Origin: Zingiber officinale
Lineage: Eukaryota > Streptophyta > Magnoliopsida > Zingiberales > Zingiberaceae
DNA length: 64,000 nucleotides
Reading direction: 5' to 3'
Assembly (NCBI RefSeq): GCF_018446385.1
Contig: NC_055991.1
Span: forward strand, 118,215,794-118,279,793
The translations under genes were made by a program, and so were the position numbers. The first letter of the stretch is position 1, and each line of letters starts with the position of its first letter. Below are positions 45,649-56,235 of this stretch, piece after piece. The notes under the pieces were generated by a model. It made no database searches. It was not told the DNA's origin and was given only the letters and a program-made list of their open reading frames with translations.

Positions 45649-47268
45649 AGAAAGACGTGTAGACATGGACAATGCAGGTGCAGTTGTCCATGCGGAGAGA
45701 TACTGATCAGGGTCTGATCAGGTTGAATGAAGAAGAGTCAAGTAGGTCAAGGTTGACCGGATACTTGACTGGGAAGTCCTAACTGGGATGTTAGGCAGAG
45801 TGAAAATCCTAGTGAGTGAAGCTAGGTGAAAGTGAAAGTCCTGGTGAGTGAAGCCAGGCGGTGAAAGTCACGGTGAGTGAAGCCGAGCGGTTGGAAAAGT
45901 CTGGTGGAAAGGGTGCGAAAAGTCTGGTGAGTGAAGCAGGCGGTTGGAAAAGTCAGGTGAGTGAAACCAGGCGATGGAAGTCACGGTGAGTGGAGCCAGG
46001 CGGTTGGAAAAGTCACGGTGAGTGAAGCGGTGGGAAATCCTGGTGAGTGAAGCCAGGTGAAAACCCTAGTGAGTGAAGCTAGGTGAAAGTCCTGGTGAGT
46101 GAAGCCGGGCAAGGGAAAAATCCAGATGGATCAAGGGTGATCGGACATCTGGTGTTGGAAAGTCTAAGTGGGTCAAAGGGATTGACCGGACACTTGGTAG
46201 GGAGTCTTAGCAGGTCAAGGGAGTGACCAGATGCTAAGCATGAGATACCAATAGGTCAAGGTTGACCGGATATTGGTTTGGAAGGCGTGAGACTTGGTTT
46301 GGGCAAAAACCAAGAGCTGGATCGATCAGTGGATCGATCCAGTGATACACTGGGTTATCTGATTGGGCTGGTGACCGATCAGTAACCAAACAGTATGCTA
46401 CTGTATGTTATCTGATCGGTCTGCAGACCGATCAGAAAGCGAACAGAAGGCAAAGAGAAAAGGAGGGGATCGGTCTGTGGACCGATCCACATGCACCCTG
46501 ATCGGTCCACAGACCGATCAGGAGACGATCAGAGAGTTCTCTGTGAAGAGTGCTGATCGGTCTGGGGACCGATCAGCATAGGTCCTGATCGGTCCCCAAG
46601 ACCGATCAGGGTGGAGCCTGATCGGTCCAGATATAGCCGTTATGAGTGACAACGGCTATCTCCGTCTTCTTCGCTGTCTTCTTTGCAGTGCAGGTTATAA
46701 AAGGAGATCGAGGGCTTCTACAGCGATTCTTCTTCTTCTTCCTCTCCTCAGCTGCTACCTCTTGCGTCTGTAAGAGCTTGCTGTTGCTGAGCTTTGCTGA
46801 GCTCTTCTTAGCTGAAGCTTCGCGTGAGCTTCCTCGGCTGGGGTCTCCAACAGTTGCTGCTGTATTTGGCCCGTGAAGTTGCTGCTTCATCAACAGCCGA
46901 CGAGAAGGCAAGATTGTTTGTTTTTACATTCATATTGTTGCTTCTTCTTGTGTATTCTTGTACTCCTTATTGCTGTTGCAAAGATTGTGGCGAGGTTTCT
47001 CCACCCACAAGGAGTATATATTAGTCAGTTCTCCGGGGACTCATCCACCGATTGATTGATAGGCTTCGTCCACCTTACGGACACGCCGAGGAGTAGGAGT
47101 ATATCTCCGAACCTCGTTACATCGACGCGTGTTGAGGTTTGTCTTCTTCCTTTTCGTTTCTACGATTTTATTTCCGCTGCGCTAACCCTAATCGTAGGAA
47201 GAAACGCGAAGATTTGGAGTCGGCTATTCACACCCCCCCCTCTCTAGCCGCGGCCATCGATCCTAACA
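45566..47268 (+). repeat. 3' LTR of the gag-only element
   Basis: 1703 bp, TG...CA. Hairpin modules at 45736-45770, 46122-46152, 46164-46197, 46206-46238 and 46247-46277; short hairpins at 45798-46110; palindromes at 46320-46635; TATA at 46696. Confidence 0.93.
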
Positions 47269-47664
47269 TTTGATACTGCTCATTGTCTTTCTACCCGCTC
47301 AGTATTTTTTGATTGTTAGATCGACATTGTTCGTTTGTCTGGTCGTGATTTTACTGTCGCTTGGTCAGTATTTCTTCTCGGTCGCGCTCACAGCTTTGCT
47401 TGCCTGATCATTCTGTTCCATATCGCTCAAGCATCTTCCCGATATCACTCGGCCTCCCTTGACATTTGATCGATCGCTGGCTCGACAGGCTTCACGTTAT
47501 TTATCATCGCTCGCTCGATTCTATTTGAGTCCTTTGCTCGACATCGCCATAGTTATTCGTTCGACATAATAAGATTAGTCCAACGATCTGATTGCGTGTT
47601 CGGTAGCGATTTTATTTTGGAGTTGGTCTAGTCAGTCAGACTTGCGCCTCCTTCGACTAGACTT

Positions 47665-47678
47665 GAAGGGGAGACTTG
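47665..47678 (+). promoter_or_regulatory. Polypurine tract of the LARD-like element
   Basis: gaaggggagactt lies immediately before the 3' LTR start TGATACGG at 47679. Confidence 0.65.
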
Positions 47679-49392
47679 TGATACGGAGAGGGTTTAGGGG
47701 CAGGGAAGAGAATAGGAGGAAAAAAGAGGGGCAAGGTGGGAAAACCACTGTTTAGGGCTTAAGAGAGGGAGACCTGGCTTGGTTCGAGGAGGGGCTTCGT
47801 GGGGTGCGGGTTCCGCCGCCAAAGTCATGTTCTTCCCATGCTTTTCGTCGACGCCGGCCGCCGACCTCCGGCCTCCACTTCCTCTCATTCTCTGGTCATC
47901 CCTCCTCCTTTCTTTTCACCTCCTACGTCGCCACCGCCAACAGAAAAAGGGAAGCGGTTTCCTCCTCGTCTTCTCACTCTCCTCGCCGGTCACCACCTCC
48001 GCTCTTCTCCCTTCGGTCACCGCCTCCTCCTCCTCTCTCCACCTCATGTGTTGTCGCCGTCGCATGGATGCGTGTCGCTGCTACGGCTTCAGGTTTTCTA
48101 CATCGTGGCCGGGGAAGGACGCACGGGCTAGTCTCCTCCTCTCTCCCTTTCCTCTCGCCGGCAAATGCCTCCGGTCATCCCTTTTCCTCATCCACGCGAC
48201 CCTCACCTCAAATGTTGCCGCTGTTTTCTCCAGTGATGCCGCAACCACTTTTCATCCTTCTCCTTTGTCGCCGTCTCATCTCCCCTTCAAGTGTACCGCC
48301 GGCGATGACAGCAGCCGTCGCCGCCCCTGTCCAGCGCCGCCTCCCTCTCTATCTCTCACACTCGCCGGCAGTTTGTACGCCTTCTACCTCCTCATGTCAC
48401 TGTCGGCCAGCATTGCCTTCAGCAGTTGACGCTGTTCACAGCTGGTTGAGGCCGCCCCAGGCAGTCAACGAAGTCCACAGCCAGGCGTCACCATCTCTGG
48501 GGGATGACGATGTCCTCCGGACCGTCTTTGTTAGCACATACCTCTTCGATCCATCTGATCATACACGTCTGACGACGATCCAACATTCCACTGTGACCCT
48601 TTGATTTAGGTTGTCTCCAGCTTGTGAGCTGTGATTGTTCTCGGCCTTCGGGCCATTTTATTGTCTTTTGGCTTTTGTGTCGATCTGGCTTGTGTACTGT
48701 ATTCCGGCCTACGCGCTTATCCTGCCTATGTGTCGTGTCCCGGCCTGCGTGCCGATATAATTTTCTGGCCTGCGTGCCGATATAGTTCCCCGGCCTGCGT
48801 CCCGACTTTTTTTCTCGGCCTACGTGCCGAGCTCGTGTCTCGGTCTGCGTGTCGATCTCATGTCCCGGTCTGCGTGTCGATCTCGTTTCTCGGTCTATGT
48901 GCTGATTTCACATCCCGGCCTGCGTGCCGCTAGTACCTCCCGGCCTGCGCGCTGGTGTTTTATCTCGACCTGTAGCTCGTCTCCCGGTTCCGTGCCGTGT
49001 CCAGCTCCGCGTCGTCAGATCCAGCTCTGCAACCTGATCAGAGTCAGCTACTCTTCCGGGTCGCGACAACTCGAGCCGCGTCCCATCCTAGGGCGCCCCC
49101 CTGGGCCAGGGTACATTCCTCGTTCATATTCCATATGCATTTTCATTATTTTATGGCTTAGTCTCGTACTCATATATCCGTTGGATCTGCCTCGAGCATC
49201 GGGGTACCGGGGACTGGGTCAACCCGGTCTTAGGCTGCAAGTAGCGTTGACCAGAGGAGTTCTGAATACTTGGTCAACATAGAAGTCATCTCAGCACACC
49301 CCCCTCCGGGACGTCGCAACTCAGTCAACATTCTCGCCACCTCATCCGACGGTCCGTCTGACTGCCTTTTCTTTGCATATGTCGGTATGTCA
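47679..49392 (+). repeat. 3' LTR of the LARD-like element, with altered last bases
   Basis: Matches the 5' LTR closely up to ccgtctgact (49363). The terminal text is then replaced by a copy of NAT exon/intron DNA (49361-49390, identical to 49427-49456) before the final ca. Near 48925 it has one extra unit of the ccggcctgcg array compared with the 5' LTR. Confidence 0.88.
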
Positions 49393-49806
49393 ACATCCAT
49401 TCCGACGCCAATTGTTGCGGTTTTGTACTGCCTTTTCTTTGCATATGTCGGTATGTTTTATCACTCTAATTTGCAAAAAAAAATTCTTTTTTTTTTCCTT
49501 ACACCAAATTTGTTTTTATGATCTAACAGGAGCTGCAGGTCTTGGCTACCTTCAGTTCTGCAGCGTCAACAATTTTAGGGTGCTATTCATCCTGGGGCTC
49601 TCGGTGTTTCTTGGCTTCTCGGTCCCTCAATACTTCAAGGAGTATACGTCAGTCGCCGGCCATGACCTTTGCCCACACTAATGCTAGATGGGTAATGCTT
49701 TCTGTATTGATCAAGATGGAACTGAGCTCGTTTCCTGTATTCAATTGTTAATAAACCAAAATGTCTCTCCAGTTCAACGATATTGTCCATGTGATATTTC
49801 CTCGAC

Positions 49807-50109
49807 TACACTCTGAACAAGAACAATAAAGACATGAGGAAAGAAAGGGGTTACCATTTTTGGGACAAGTTTAGGACCATGTACAAGGATCCAAGAAGTG
49901 AAGTGTTTTATAAATTGTCATTTAATCTTGATAGATCCTTCCCATCAAACTGAATGCAGAGTTTCATGAACAGCTTAAACAATCGATTGGATCAAGGTGT
50001 GCACTTTTCTTAAGAAAATGACAAATGATGTAAAAGAGTAAGAATAAAAACCTAGGTCAAAATAAATAAGAATAATCTAATAATAGGATGGGTTTCTGAT
50101 ATAAACCTA
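49807..50109. other. Spacer, nothing recognised
   Basis: DNA between the last readable NAT exon piece and the copia remnant; no frame or repeat end recognised. Confidence 0.4.
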
Positions 50110-52491
50110 AAGTAAAGAAGGATATATATGTCTTCATAGTATAGAGTTCCATATAGTTATGGAACTAACCCTAAATCTAGGAGTCAAGTCAAAGTTACAA
50201 GGGACATTATCCCTAGAGTTGACTTTGAGAAGATTAGTAGGACTAAGTCTTCAAAGAAGCTTAGGAAAGTCATTAGGAAGATTTCTAGGGAAGTTATTCC
50301 TAATGAGTACCTAGAACACCCAAGGGACACCAATAGGTTTTGGATTCTTAAGAGTGTGTTCTCTATACCAAGAGTGTGTTCTCTATACCCTAGATGAGTT
50401 TAGAGGATGTCAACCATAATTGGAAGGATAGTTAACCTAACCATGAAAAAGTTGGCATCTTAGGGCATTTTGAAGGTGTTGCGATACTTTGAAAATGAAA
50501 TTTTGATTTTACTCTTGAAGAGTATATGTGCCAATTAAAATATTTGAGAAATTAAGCTTAATTAAAATTGACACAATTAGGATAGAAGGCAAAATGTACT
50601 AAGTTGAAATTTTAGCACATTTAACGAAAAGAGGAGTTTTTTAGGTCAAAGTAAGCTTAACTTAGCAAAAATAGATTAAGAACAAAACTTAGATAAAAAT
50701 CTAGATATTCTTATTTATGTTAAATTGTCATGCTTTATTTGCCATATCACATGTCATGCTATCATGACATCACATTTGATATTCATATTTTATTATGAAA
50801 AATGTCAAGATATTTTTGATACATATCATACATGCATTATTTTATTTATGATATATTTAGAGTGCATTTTTGAAAAGCATGCATGTGAGGTATGTCATGA
50901 TCATTTTCATGTATTATCTTAATTCCTTATAATTAAAAACAATGACATTAATTATAAAATGACATCCTAGGTAGATGATCAAAATTTAAAATGCTTAGTT
51001 AGAAATGCATGATCCCTTAGATTAGGAAAAACTAATGTCTACATCTCACAAAGATCATAAGTTGACTTATATGTGTTTTGATGCATATAGATACAAGTGA
51101 GATGTTAAGAGGATGAGCAAATGTTGATGTAGTGCATTTATTTGAGTTTTAGTTTCATCAAAACACATAGATTATATGTTATCCAATCATGGAGAAAGTA
51201 AGTATACAAGTCATGTACATTTAGCACAAAGATCATGTTTGAAAATTGGTCTTGAAAAATGATTTCAAAAATATTTTTGAAAACCTCCATAAAGACTATT
51301 TGTTGATAGCAATCACAATTGAATAATTAGACACAAATTTGAGAGAAACATTGAAGTTTTCAATGGTTTCTAATTACATGTCAATATTTGAAAATGAACG
51401 TTATTTTCATAGAAAATTATTTTTCCTTATTAGTATATGGCATAAATAATGGCTACTTAAAATTTCATGATTTTTCGATAATCATAGAATTATTTATTGA
51501 TTAATGAAATTTGGTCTAAAATTGAAATCAGAAATTTCAGAAATACCACTCGATCAAGCAATCGATTCACAGGCGTGAATGGATTGGTGAATCGATTAAA
51601 GGCCATTTTCCGCGAACACAGAGGCTCGTAGAATCGATTAAGTGATTAATTGACCCTGACCTTAATCAATCAGGTGATCGATTAAGGCTATTTCCGTAAG
51701 CACAGAGACTCGCGGAATCGATCAACAAATCGATTGAGAGGTCGTAGTCGATTGAAACCCAACTTCAATTGATTAAGAGACGCTTGAATTGATTGGTAGC
51801 TGAAACCAATCGATTAGGGAGTCTAATTTTAGTTCAAATGGTTTGATTTCGGTCCATTAAGCCTTGTTTAGTCGTGTTAACCATATCTAACCCTAAGAAA
51901 TGCATTTATAAGTATTTAAGGGTAATTTTTATGAAAGCAAGAAAGGAATGGTTAAAGGAGACTAATTTGGAGTTTAAAAGGAGACTTAGTTTCAATATTG
52001 AACTTTCAACATCAAAACTTCAATTTTTGGTTTCTTAAAAGTTTAGAAACTTCAAATTATTGTTGGTGTAATGATAAAAGTTGGTGCATACTTTGAGGGA
52101 GAGTTTCTTCCTTAAAGATATGATTTTATTTTTTCTTTTGGTGACAAATAGAAGATTGGGAATTATCAGTATGATGGATAAATGCTCTAGGGTACGGTGA
52201 GCATCGAGGATAATGAAGGGTATGCGACCTTCAATGTGATGTTGTGAATAATAAATGAGGTTGTGAACAACAAGTGGGAAATTCTTAGGAGAAGACTTTT
52301 GATGTGTGACAAAGGGGGGGAATATAGAGTTTAAATTAGGAAATTCTCCATATTCAAAGGGGAGAATGTGAAAACTCTCATGTTAAGGGGGAGAAGATAG
52401 AAAACCCTCATTTATGTTTTGGCATGAAAAAGAAATTGGGGCTATTAGATGAGCCTAACTTAAACGTATTGTCAAACATTAAAAAGGGAGA
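50110..52491 (+). mobile_element. Older remnant of a gag-only/Sirevirus-like internal region
   Basis: From about 50125 it follows the tail of the gag (IPNEYLEHPRDTNRFW-like text, cf. 43680-43740), then the CATGACAT cluster (50735-50925), a palindromic patch (51545-51830) and the junction arm gtattgtcaaacat with PPT aaaaagggaga (52465-52491). It is heavily diverged and the LTR that should follow is displaced by the element starting at 52492. The 5' start is not clear. Confidence 0.7.
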
Positions 52492-53121
52492 TGATCCGGC
52501 GGTTAGGGCAGGAGACTCTCATTTTGAGAGGTCAACGCCACGTGGAAGTTAAAGGGCCAGGTGGTCGACCGGAGAAGAATGGGCCGACCTCCCGGCCGGC
52601 CGACCGATGAATAGCCGATAGCAAAAAGCGCCCTGACAGGGGTAGGGGTTCCGGCGCTCGACTGAACAGTAACGAAGGGCCGAGCGGAAGTCATGCTCGG
52701 CTGAAGACATAAGGTAACATACTGCTAGCAGCCCCTACATAACACCTTACCGAAGATCTCCCCAGCATACCGATGCAGACGACAGACCGGACGTGATGTG
52801 AGTGTCGTCCGGCCGGGCGTAAGATGAGTGCCGGCCGGACGGACGCCCCGTCCAGCCGGCCGGCCGGACGCCCTGGCATGGGGTAGGGAGAGAAGGACAA
52901 GGAACATCTTATGACAGCTGTCAAGTCCTATGACTAGGCCATACTCCAAGCCTGGCGACGAGGTGTTCTGCTGTTCCATCGAAGACGTGTCTGGACTGTA
53001 GCAATATGGTGTCAGGTAAGCTTTCTGACAAACACATACCGAGGTATGGGCTAGGGACACGTGTTTTGCCTCGGTAGGTGTGCGTGAGCTCTTTCACCGC
53101 TCTATATAAGAAGCCTTATAC

Positions 53122-54882
53122 TGTTGATACAGTCTGACCTGGCTGTTGTTTTGATGTTGACACTGATTTAAGTTTGTATCAGATATTAATTAAACTCAGA
53201 ATGACTACTGATCGAGGTTGATCAGTTGGGAGGGAAAGTCCTGGTGAGTGAAGCCAGGCAAGGGAAATCCAGATGGGTCAAGGTTGACCAGACATCTGGT
53301 GAAAAGTCCAAGCAGGGAGCTTGGCACGGGAAAAGTCCAAGTATGGTGACTTGGCACGGAATGGTCAGAGAGGGCTCGGTAGCTTGTTCTCTGGACCGGA
53401 CGAAGTCGGAGAGGGCTCGGTAGCTCGTTCTCCGGATTAGATCGGAGAGGGCTCGGTAGCTCGTTCTCTGGACCGGACGAAGTCGGAGAGGGCTCGGTAG
53501 CTCGTTCTCTGGACCGGACGAAGTCAGAGAGGGCTCGGTAGCTCATTCTCAGGACCAATCCTAGTATCACATAGGCGTTGGATCGGTCAACAGACCGATC
53601 CAGTGAGATTTTGATTGCCTGATCGGTGCACAGACCGGTCTGATGAAACTAGGTTTGCTGATCGGTCTGGTGACCGATCAGGAAACTCACTGAGTGTAAT
53701 CTGATCGGTCTGTAGACCGATCAGGAGATGATGTCGCGAGAAGGAAAAAGGCAGGGGATCGGTCTGTGGACCGATCCATATGCACTCTGATCGGTCTGTA
53801 GGACCGATCAGGCCATATCCTGATCGGTCTTGGGACCGATCAGGTGACGATCTTAGGAGTGCGAGGAACCGCACTCATTAAGCCCTGATCGGTCTGCAGA
53901 CCGATCAGGCCATACCCTGATCGGTCTTCACGACCGATCAGACATCAATTCAAAGGTGTGGATCGGTCCGCTGACCGATCCACCTCACTGTCTGCACACA
54001 CTGTCAGGTTCTGCTGGTTTCTGATTCGTTTGAACTAATCAACTTCTGCTGTGAGCTTTATGTGGTGCAGGTTGCAGGTTCCATTCCGGTGCTTAATTTC
54101 AAATTAAGCCTCATCAAAGGAATAAGACAGAGCTTACTTTCTTCTGTGTATCACTGCGATGAGGGAAGATTGAGCATCAACGGATACTGATGCTAACAGA
54201 CTGCAATCTCTGTTCGCGATCAGCTTGACTCCTGTGGGTTGGTTGGAGCTCAGAAGACACCAGCAAGACCAAGGATGGTATTGGTGTGAGTTCAGAGAAC
54301 TAGCTGAGGAGGAAGAGTGATTGGCGATGCTTGTGTTTACAGCAGAGATTCGACGCAGAGTTTCTGCAGCGAAAGAGCAGAGGCATAAGAAGAGAGACGA
54401 GGAAGCAAGGAATAGAGCTCTCGGTTGATTGTGTGAAACAAGCTGTGCTGTGCTTTGTGCTTGAAGAGAGGCTGTATTCTTGTGTTCCTGCTTGTGCTTA
54501 TTCTTCGCTGATTGTGGCTGTGAGCTTCCTTTGATCATTTCACTTGAGCCACTACTGTAAGTCTTATGCTTAATTTCTTACTGCTGTTAAAGACTTTGTG
54601 GAGAGGTTACTCCACCGAGAAGGAGAATCCTTTAGCCGGATAGCTTCCGGGGTGTGATCTACCGGAAGATCAAGGGATCGTCCACCTTACGGACACGCCG
54701 AGGAGTAGGGGCAAGTTATCCCCGAACCTCGTAAATCTCTGAGTTAGTGTGCTGTGTTCTCTCTTTATTTTAGTCTTCTAATTCCGCTGTGCTAACAAAG
54801 TTCTTGAAGAAATTTGTGTTTAGTATTTTTCAAAGAGGCTATTCCCCCCCCCCCCCCCCTCTAGCCATCTAAGATCCCAACA
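53122..54882 (+). repeat. Solo LTR of a Sirevirus-like family
   Basis: 1761 bp, TGTTGATAC...CCCAACA, flanked by a perfect TATAC duplication (53117-53121 and 54883-54887), with no internal region. It has the same plan as the LTR at 45566: hairpins (53240-53350), a 41-bp array (53368-53560), GATCGGTC/GACCGATC palindromes (53580-53985), then R/U5. A C run of about 15 lies at 54845-54859. It arose by recombination between two LTRs of a full element. Confidence 0.9.
53368..53560 (+). repeat. 41-bp tandem array in the solo LTR
   Basis: Five units starting at 53368, 53409, 53445, 53486 and 53527, each gagagggctcggtagctcgt plus a spacer. Arms cagaga/tctctg, cggaga/tctccg and cggaga/tctctg (one G-T pair) close each unit. 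Confidence 0.85.
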
Positions 54883-55106
54883 TATACTTCACCGGAGGTA
54901 CGCGTTCTACAATATTTGGAGCCACTTCCTCACTACTCGCTTACCTGACTTGAGCGTCGGAGGGTCGTCGCCGGGAAACCCTTCCCGGCCCGACTTCTGT
55001 GCAGGTTCGCCGGAGGTTCCTGCGACCAGTCGGAGATCTACGTCATCGACCCGGAGAGCGCCACGTGCCCAGCGTCCGTTGATTCATCTTTCGGACAGGA
55101 TCAATT

Positions 55107-55125
55107 TGGCGTCGTCTGTGGGAAC
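55107..55125 (+). promoter_or_regulatory. Primer binding site (Tat type)
   Basis: tggcgtcgtctgtgggaac three bases after the LTR end. Confidence 0.7.
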
Positions 55126-55148
55126 GCTCCTACATCCGAACGGAAGCA

Positions 55149-56230
55149 ATGGACGAAGCTGGACGACAGCACACGGTGACGCTTTCCACGGAGGAACTCG
55201 ACGCTCTGATCGAGTTGAGGGCCGCCAAGCTTGTGGAGCAAAAAGAGAAAGCACCAGCCGAGCGGCCTGAGCAGCAAGCAACATCAGCATCTAGTGGCCG
55301 AGAGGAAGCACCACGGGCCACCGTTGCATTCCATCGGGCCCTATTCCGCACCCGTGAAGCCGTAGCAACTAATCGAGATCGAGGATCTTCTTTAGATGAA
55401 ATGCCAAGACGAGACGACAAAAAAGGGAAAGCCTCCCGAATGGACGCATCGCCCGAGCGGATAAATTGCCAATTTTCAGAGGCTATTCTACGAGACCCTT
55501 TGCCCAAGCACTATGTGCCTCCGACGATCGGCGAATATAATGGAACCACCGACCCGGATGATCATTTGGGCAAGTTTGATAACACGGCAACCCTGCACCA
55601 ATACACAGATGGGGTGAAGTGTCGGGTTTTCCTTACCACCCTCTCGGGATCAGCTCAACGGTGGTTTCGAAGATTGCCGGACGGATCTATCTCAAGCTTC
55701 AAAGATTTCTGAATGGCTTTCCTACATCACTTCGCAAGCAGTCGGCGCTATCAGAAGACTAGTGTCAGCCTGTTTGCCATCAAACAGGAAGCCCGCGAAT
55801 CGCTCCGAGCCTACATCCAGCGGTTCAACAGAGTGGCCATGGATATTCCAACGGCCACCTCGGAGACCATGATGAACGCCTTCACACAAGGCCTAGTGGA
55901 TGGGGATTTCTTCCGATCACTCATTTGGAAGCCGCCTCGAGACTACGACCACATGCTACACCGGGCCAACGAATACATCAACGTGGAGGAAGCCCAAGCG
56001 GCCCGGAAAAAAAAAACTCCAACCGAGCGGGCTCCTCCTGCCGAGCGGAAGTAGCACGCTGCTCAGCCACCCAGAGGACCAAGGGCCGAAGCAATCCGCT
56101 CCCCCCATGCTAGGTCCCACGTGCAAGAGGTAGATGCCGCTCGGCCCAAGCCAAAGAAGAAATGGGCCTCAATGTTCTGCTCCTTCCACCGGACGGATAC
56201 GCACAACACAAGGGATTGTCAAAGTATTCC
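55149..56230 (+). pseudogene. Tat-type Gag with two nonsense codons
   Basis: Starts MDEAGRQHTVTLSTEELDAL. The Retrotrans_gag core follows (TIGEYNGTTDPDDHLGKFDN; FLHHFASSRRYQKT; SLRAYIQRFNRVAMDIP), then EAQAARKKKTP and a C-terminal zinc-finger-like CSFHRTDTHNTRDC near 56180-56220. Frame 55149 is interrupted by TGA at 55710-55712 and TAG at 56052-56054 but is otherwise continuous. After 56220 the frame is lost before the protease. Confidence 0.88.
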
Positions 56231-56235
56231 CTTGA

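Larger units (their letters stand above)
40588..47268 (+). mobile_element. Complete gag-only Sirevirus-like Ty1/copia element
   Basis: LTRs 40588-42251 and 45566-47268 (both TGTTGG...CCTAACA) are flanked by a perfect TTTGA duplication (40583-40587 and 47269-47273). PBS 42254-42265, gag 42314-43767, PPT 45552-45564. The internal region is only 3.3 kb and has no protease, integrase, RT or RNase H, so the element is non-autonomous. The copia/Sirevirus call rests on the tRNA-Met PBS, the Gag type and the PPT context caaaaagggggaga followed by ttgttgg. It sits inside the LARD-like element and is therefore the younger insertion. Confidence 0.93.
35637..49392 (+). mobile_element. Non-coding LTR retrotransposon (LARD-like, gypsy Tat-type ends) inserted in the NAT exon
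   Basis: LTRs at 35637-37333 and 47679-49392 flank an internal region (37334-40587 plus 47269-47678, about 3.65 kb) with no gag or pol, only tandem arrays. A Tat-type PBS text tggcgccgtctgtggga follows the 5' LTR, and a purine-rich gaaggggaga (PPT) precedes the 3' LTR. Flanks gcatc (35632-35636) and acatc (49393-49397) are the expected 5-bp duplication with one change, and joining the flanks restores NAT coding order. A gag-only copia element (40588-47268) is nested inside. The element must borrow proteins from an autonomous relative, plausibly of the kind at 52492-64000. Confidence 0.9.
34601..49806 (+). pseudogene. Nucleobase-ascorbate transporter (NAT) gene fragment, split by a nested retrotransposon
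   Basis: Readable exon pieces: 34601-34655 (GVGISLDGIFVTANG), 35439-35530 (ENAGLLALTRVGSRRVVQIS, then VGFMIFFSIL), 35612-35636 continuing at 49398-49450 (KFGAVFAS, then IPTPIVAVLYCLFFAYVG), 49530-49691 (AAGLGYLQFC...LGFSVPQYFKEYTSVAGH) and 49773-49806 (FNDIVHVIF). This is the conserved C-terminal half of plant NAT permeases, multi-pass plasma-membrane uptake proteins for uric acid, xanthine or other nucleobases. Damage: the exons for the N-terminal half and the last exons are absent; the first piece is one base short near its end and lacks a clear GT donor; the fourth has a net one-base shift before HTNARW, giving an early stop at 49679-49681; and a 13.8 kb element splits the third. The family is certain; which NAT subgroup is not. 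Confidence 0.88.
52492..55103 (+). repeat. 5' LTR of the Tat element, split by a solo LTR
   Basis: Two parts, 52492-53121 and 54888-55103, together about 0.85 kb without the insert and one target copy. TATA (TATATAAG) at 53103-53110. The end ...tcggacaggatca matches the LTR end of the LARD-like element. Confidence 0.85.

Noticed and set aside
54845-54859. Run of about 15 C
   Set aside because: Shorter C runs occur at the same place in related LTRs; its length may be a sequencing or replication slip.
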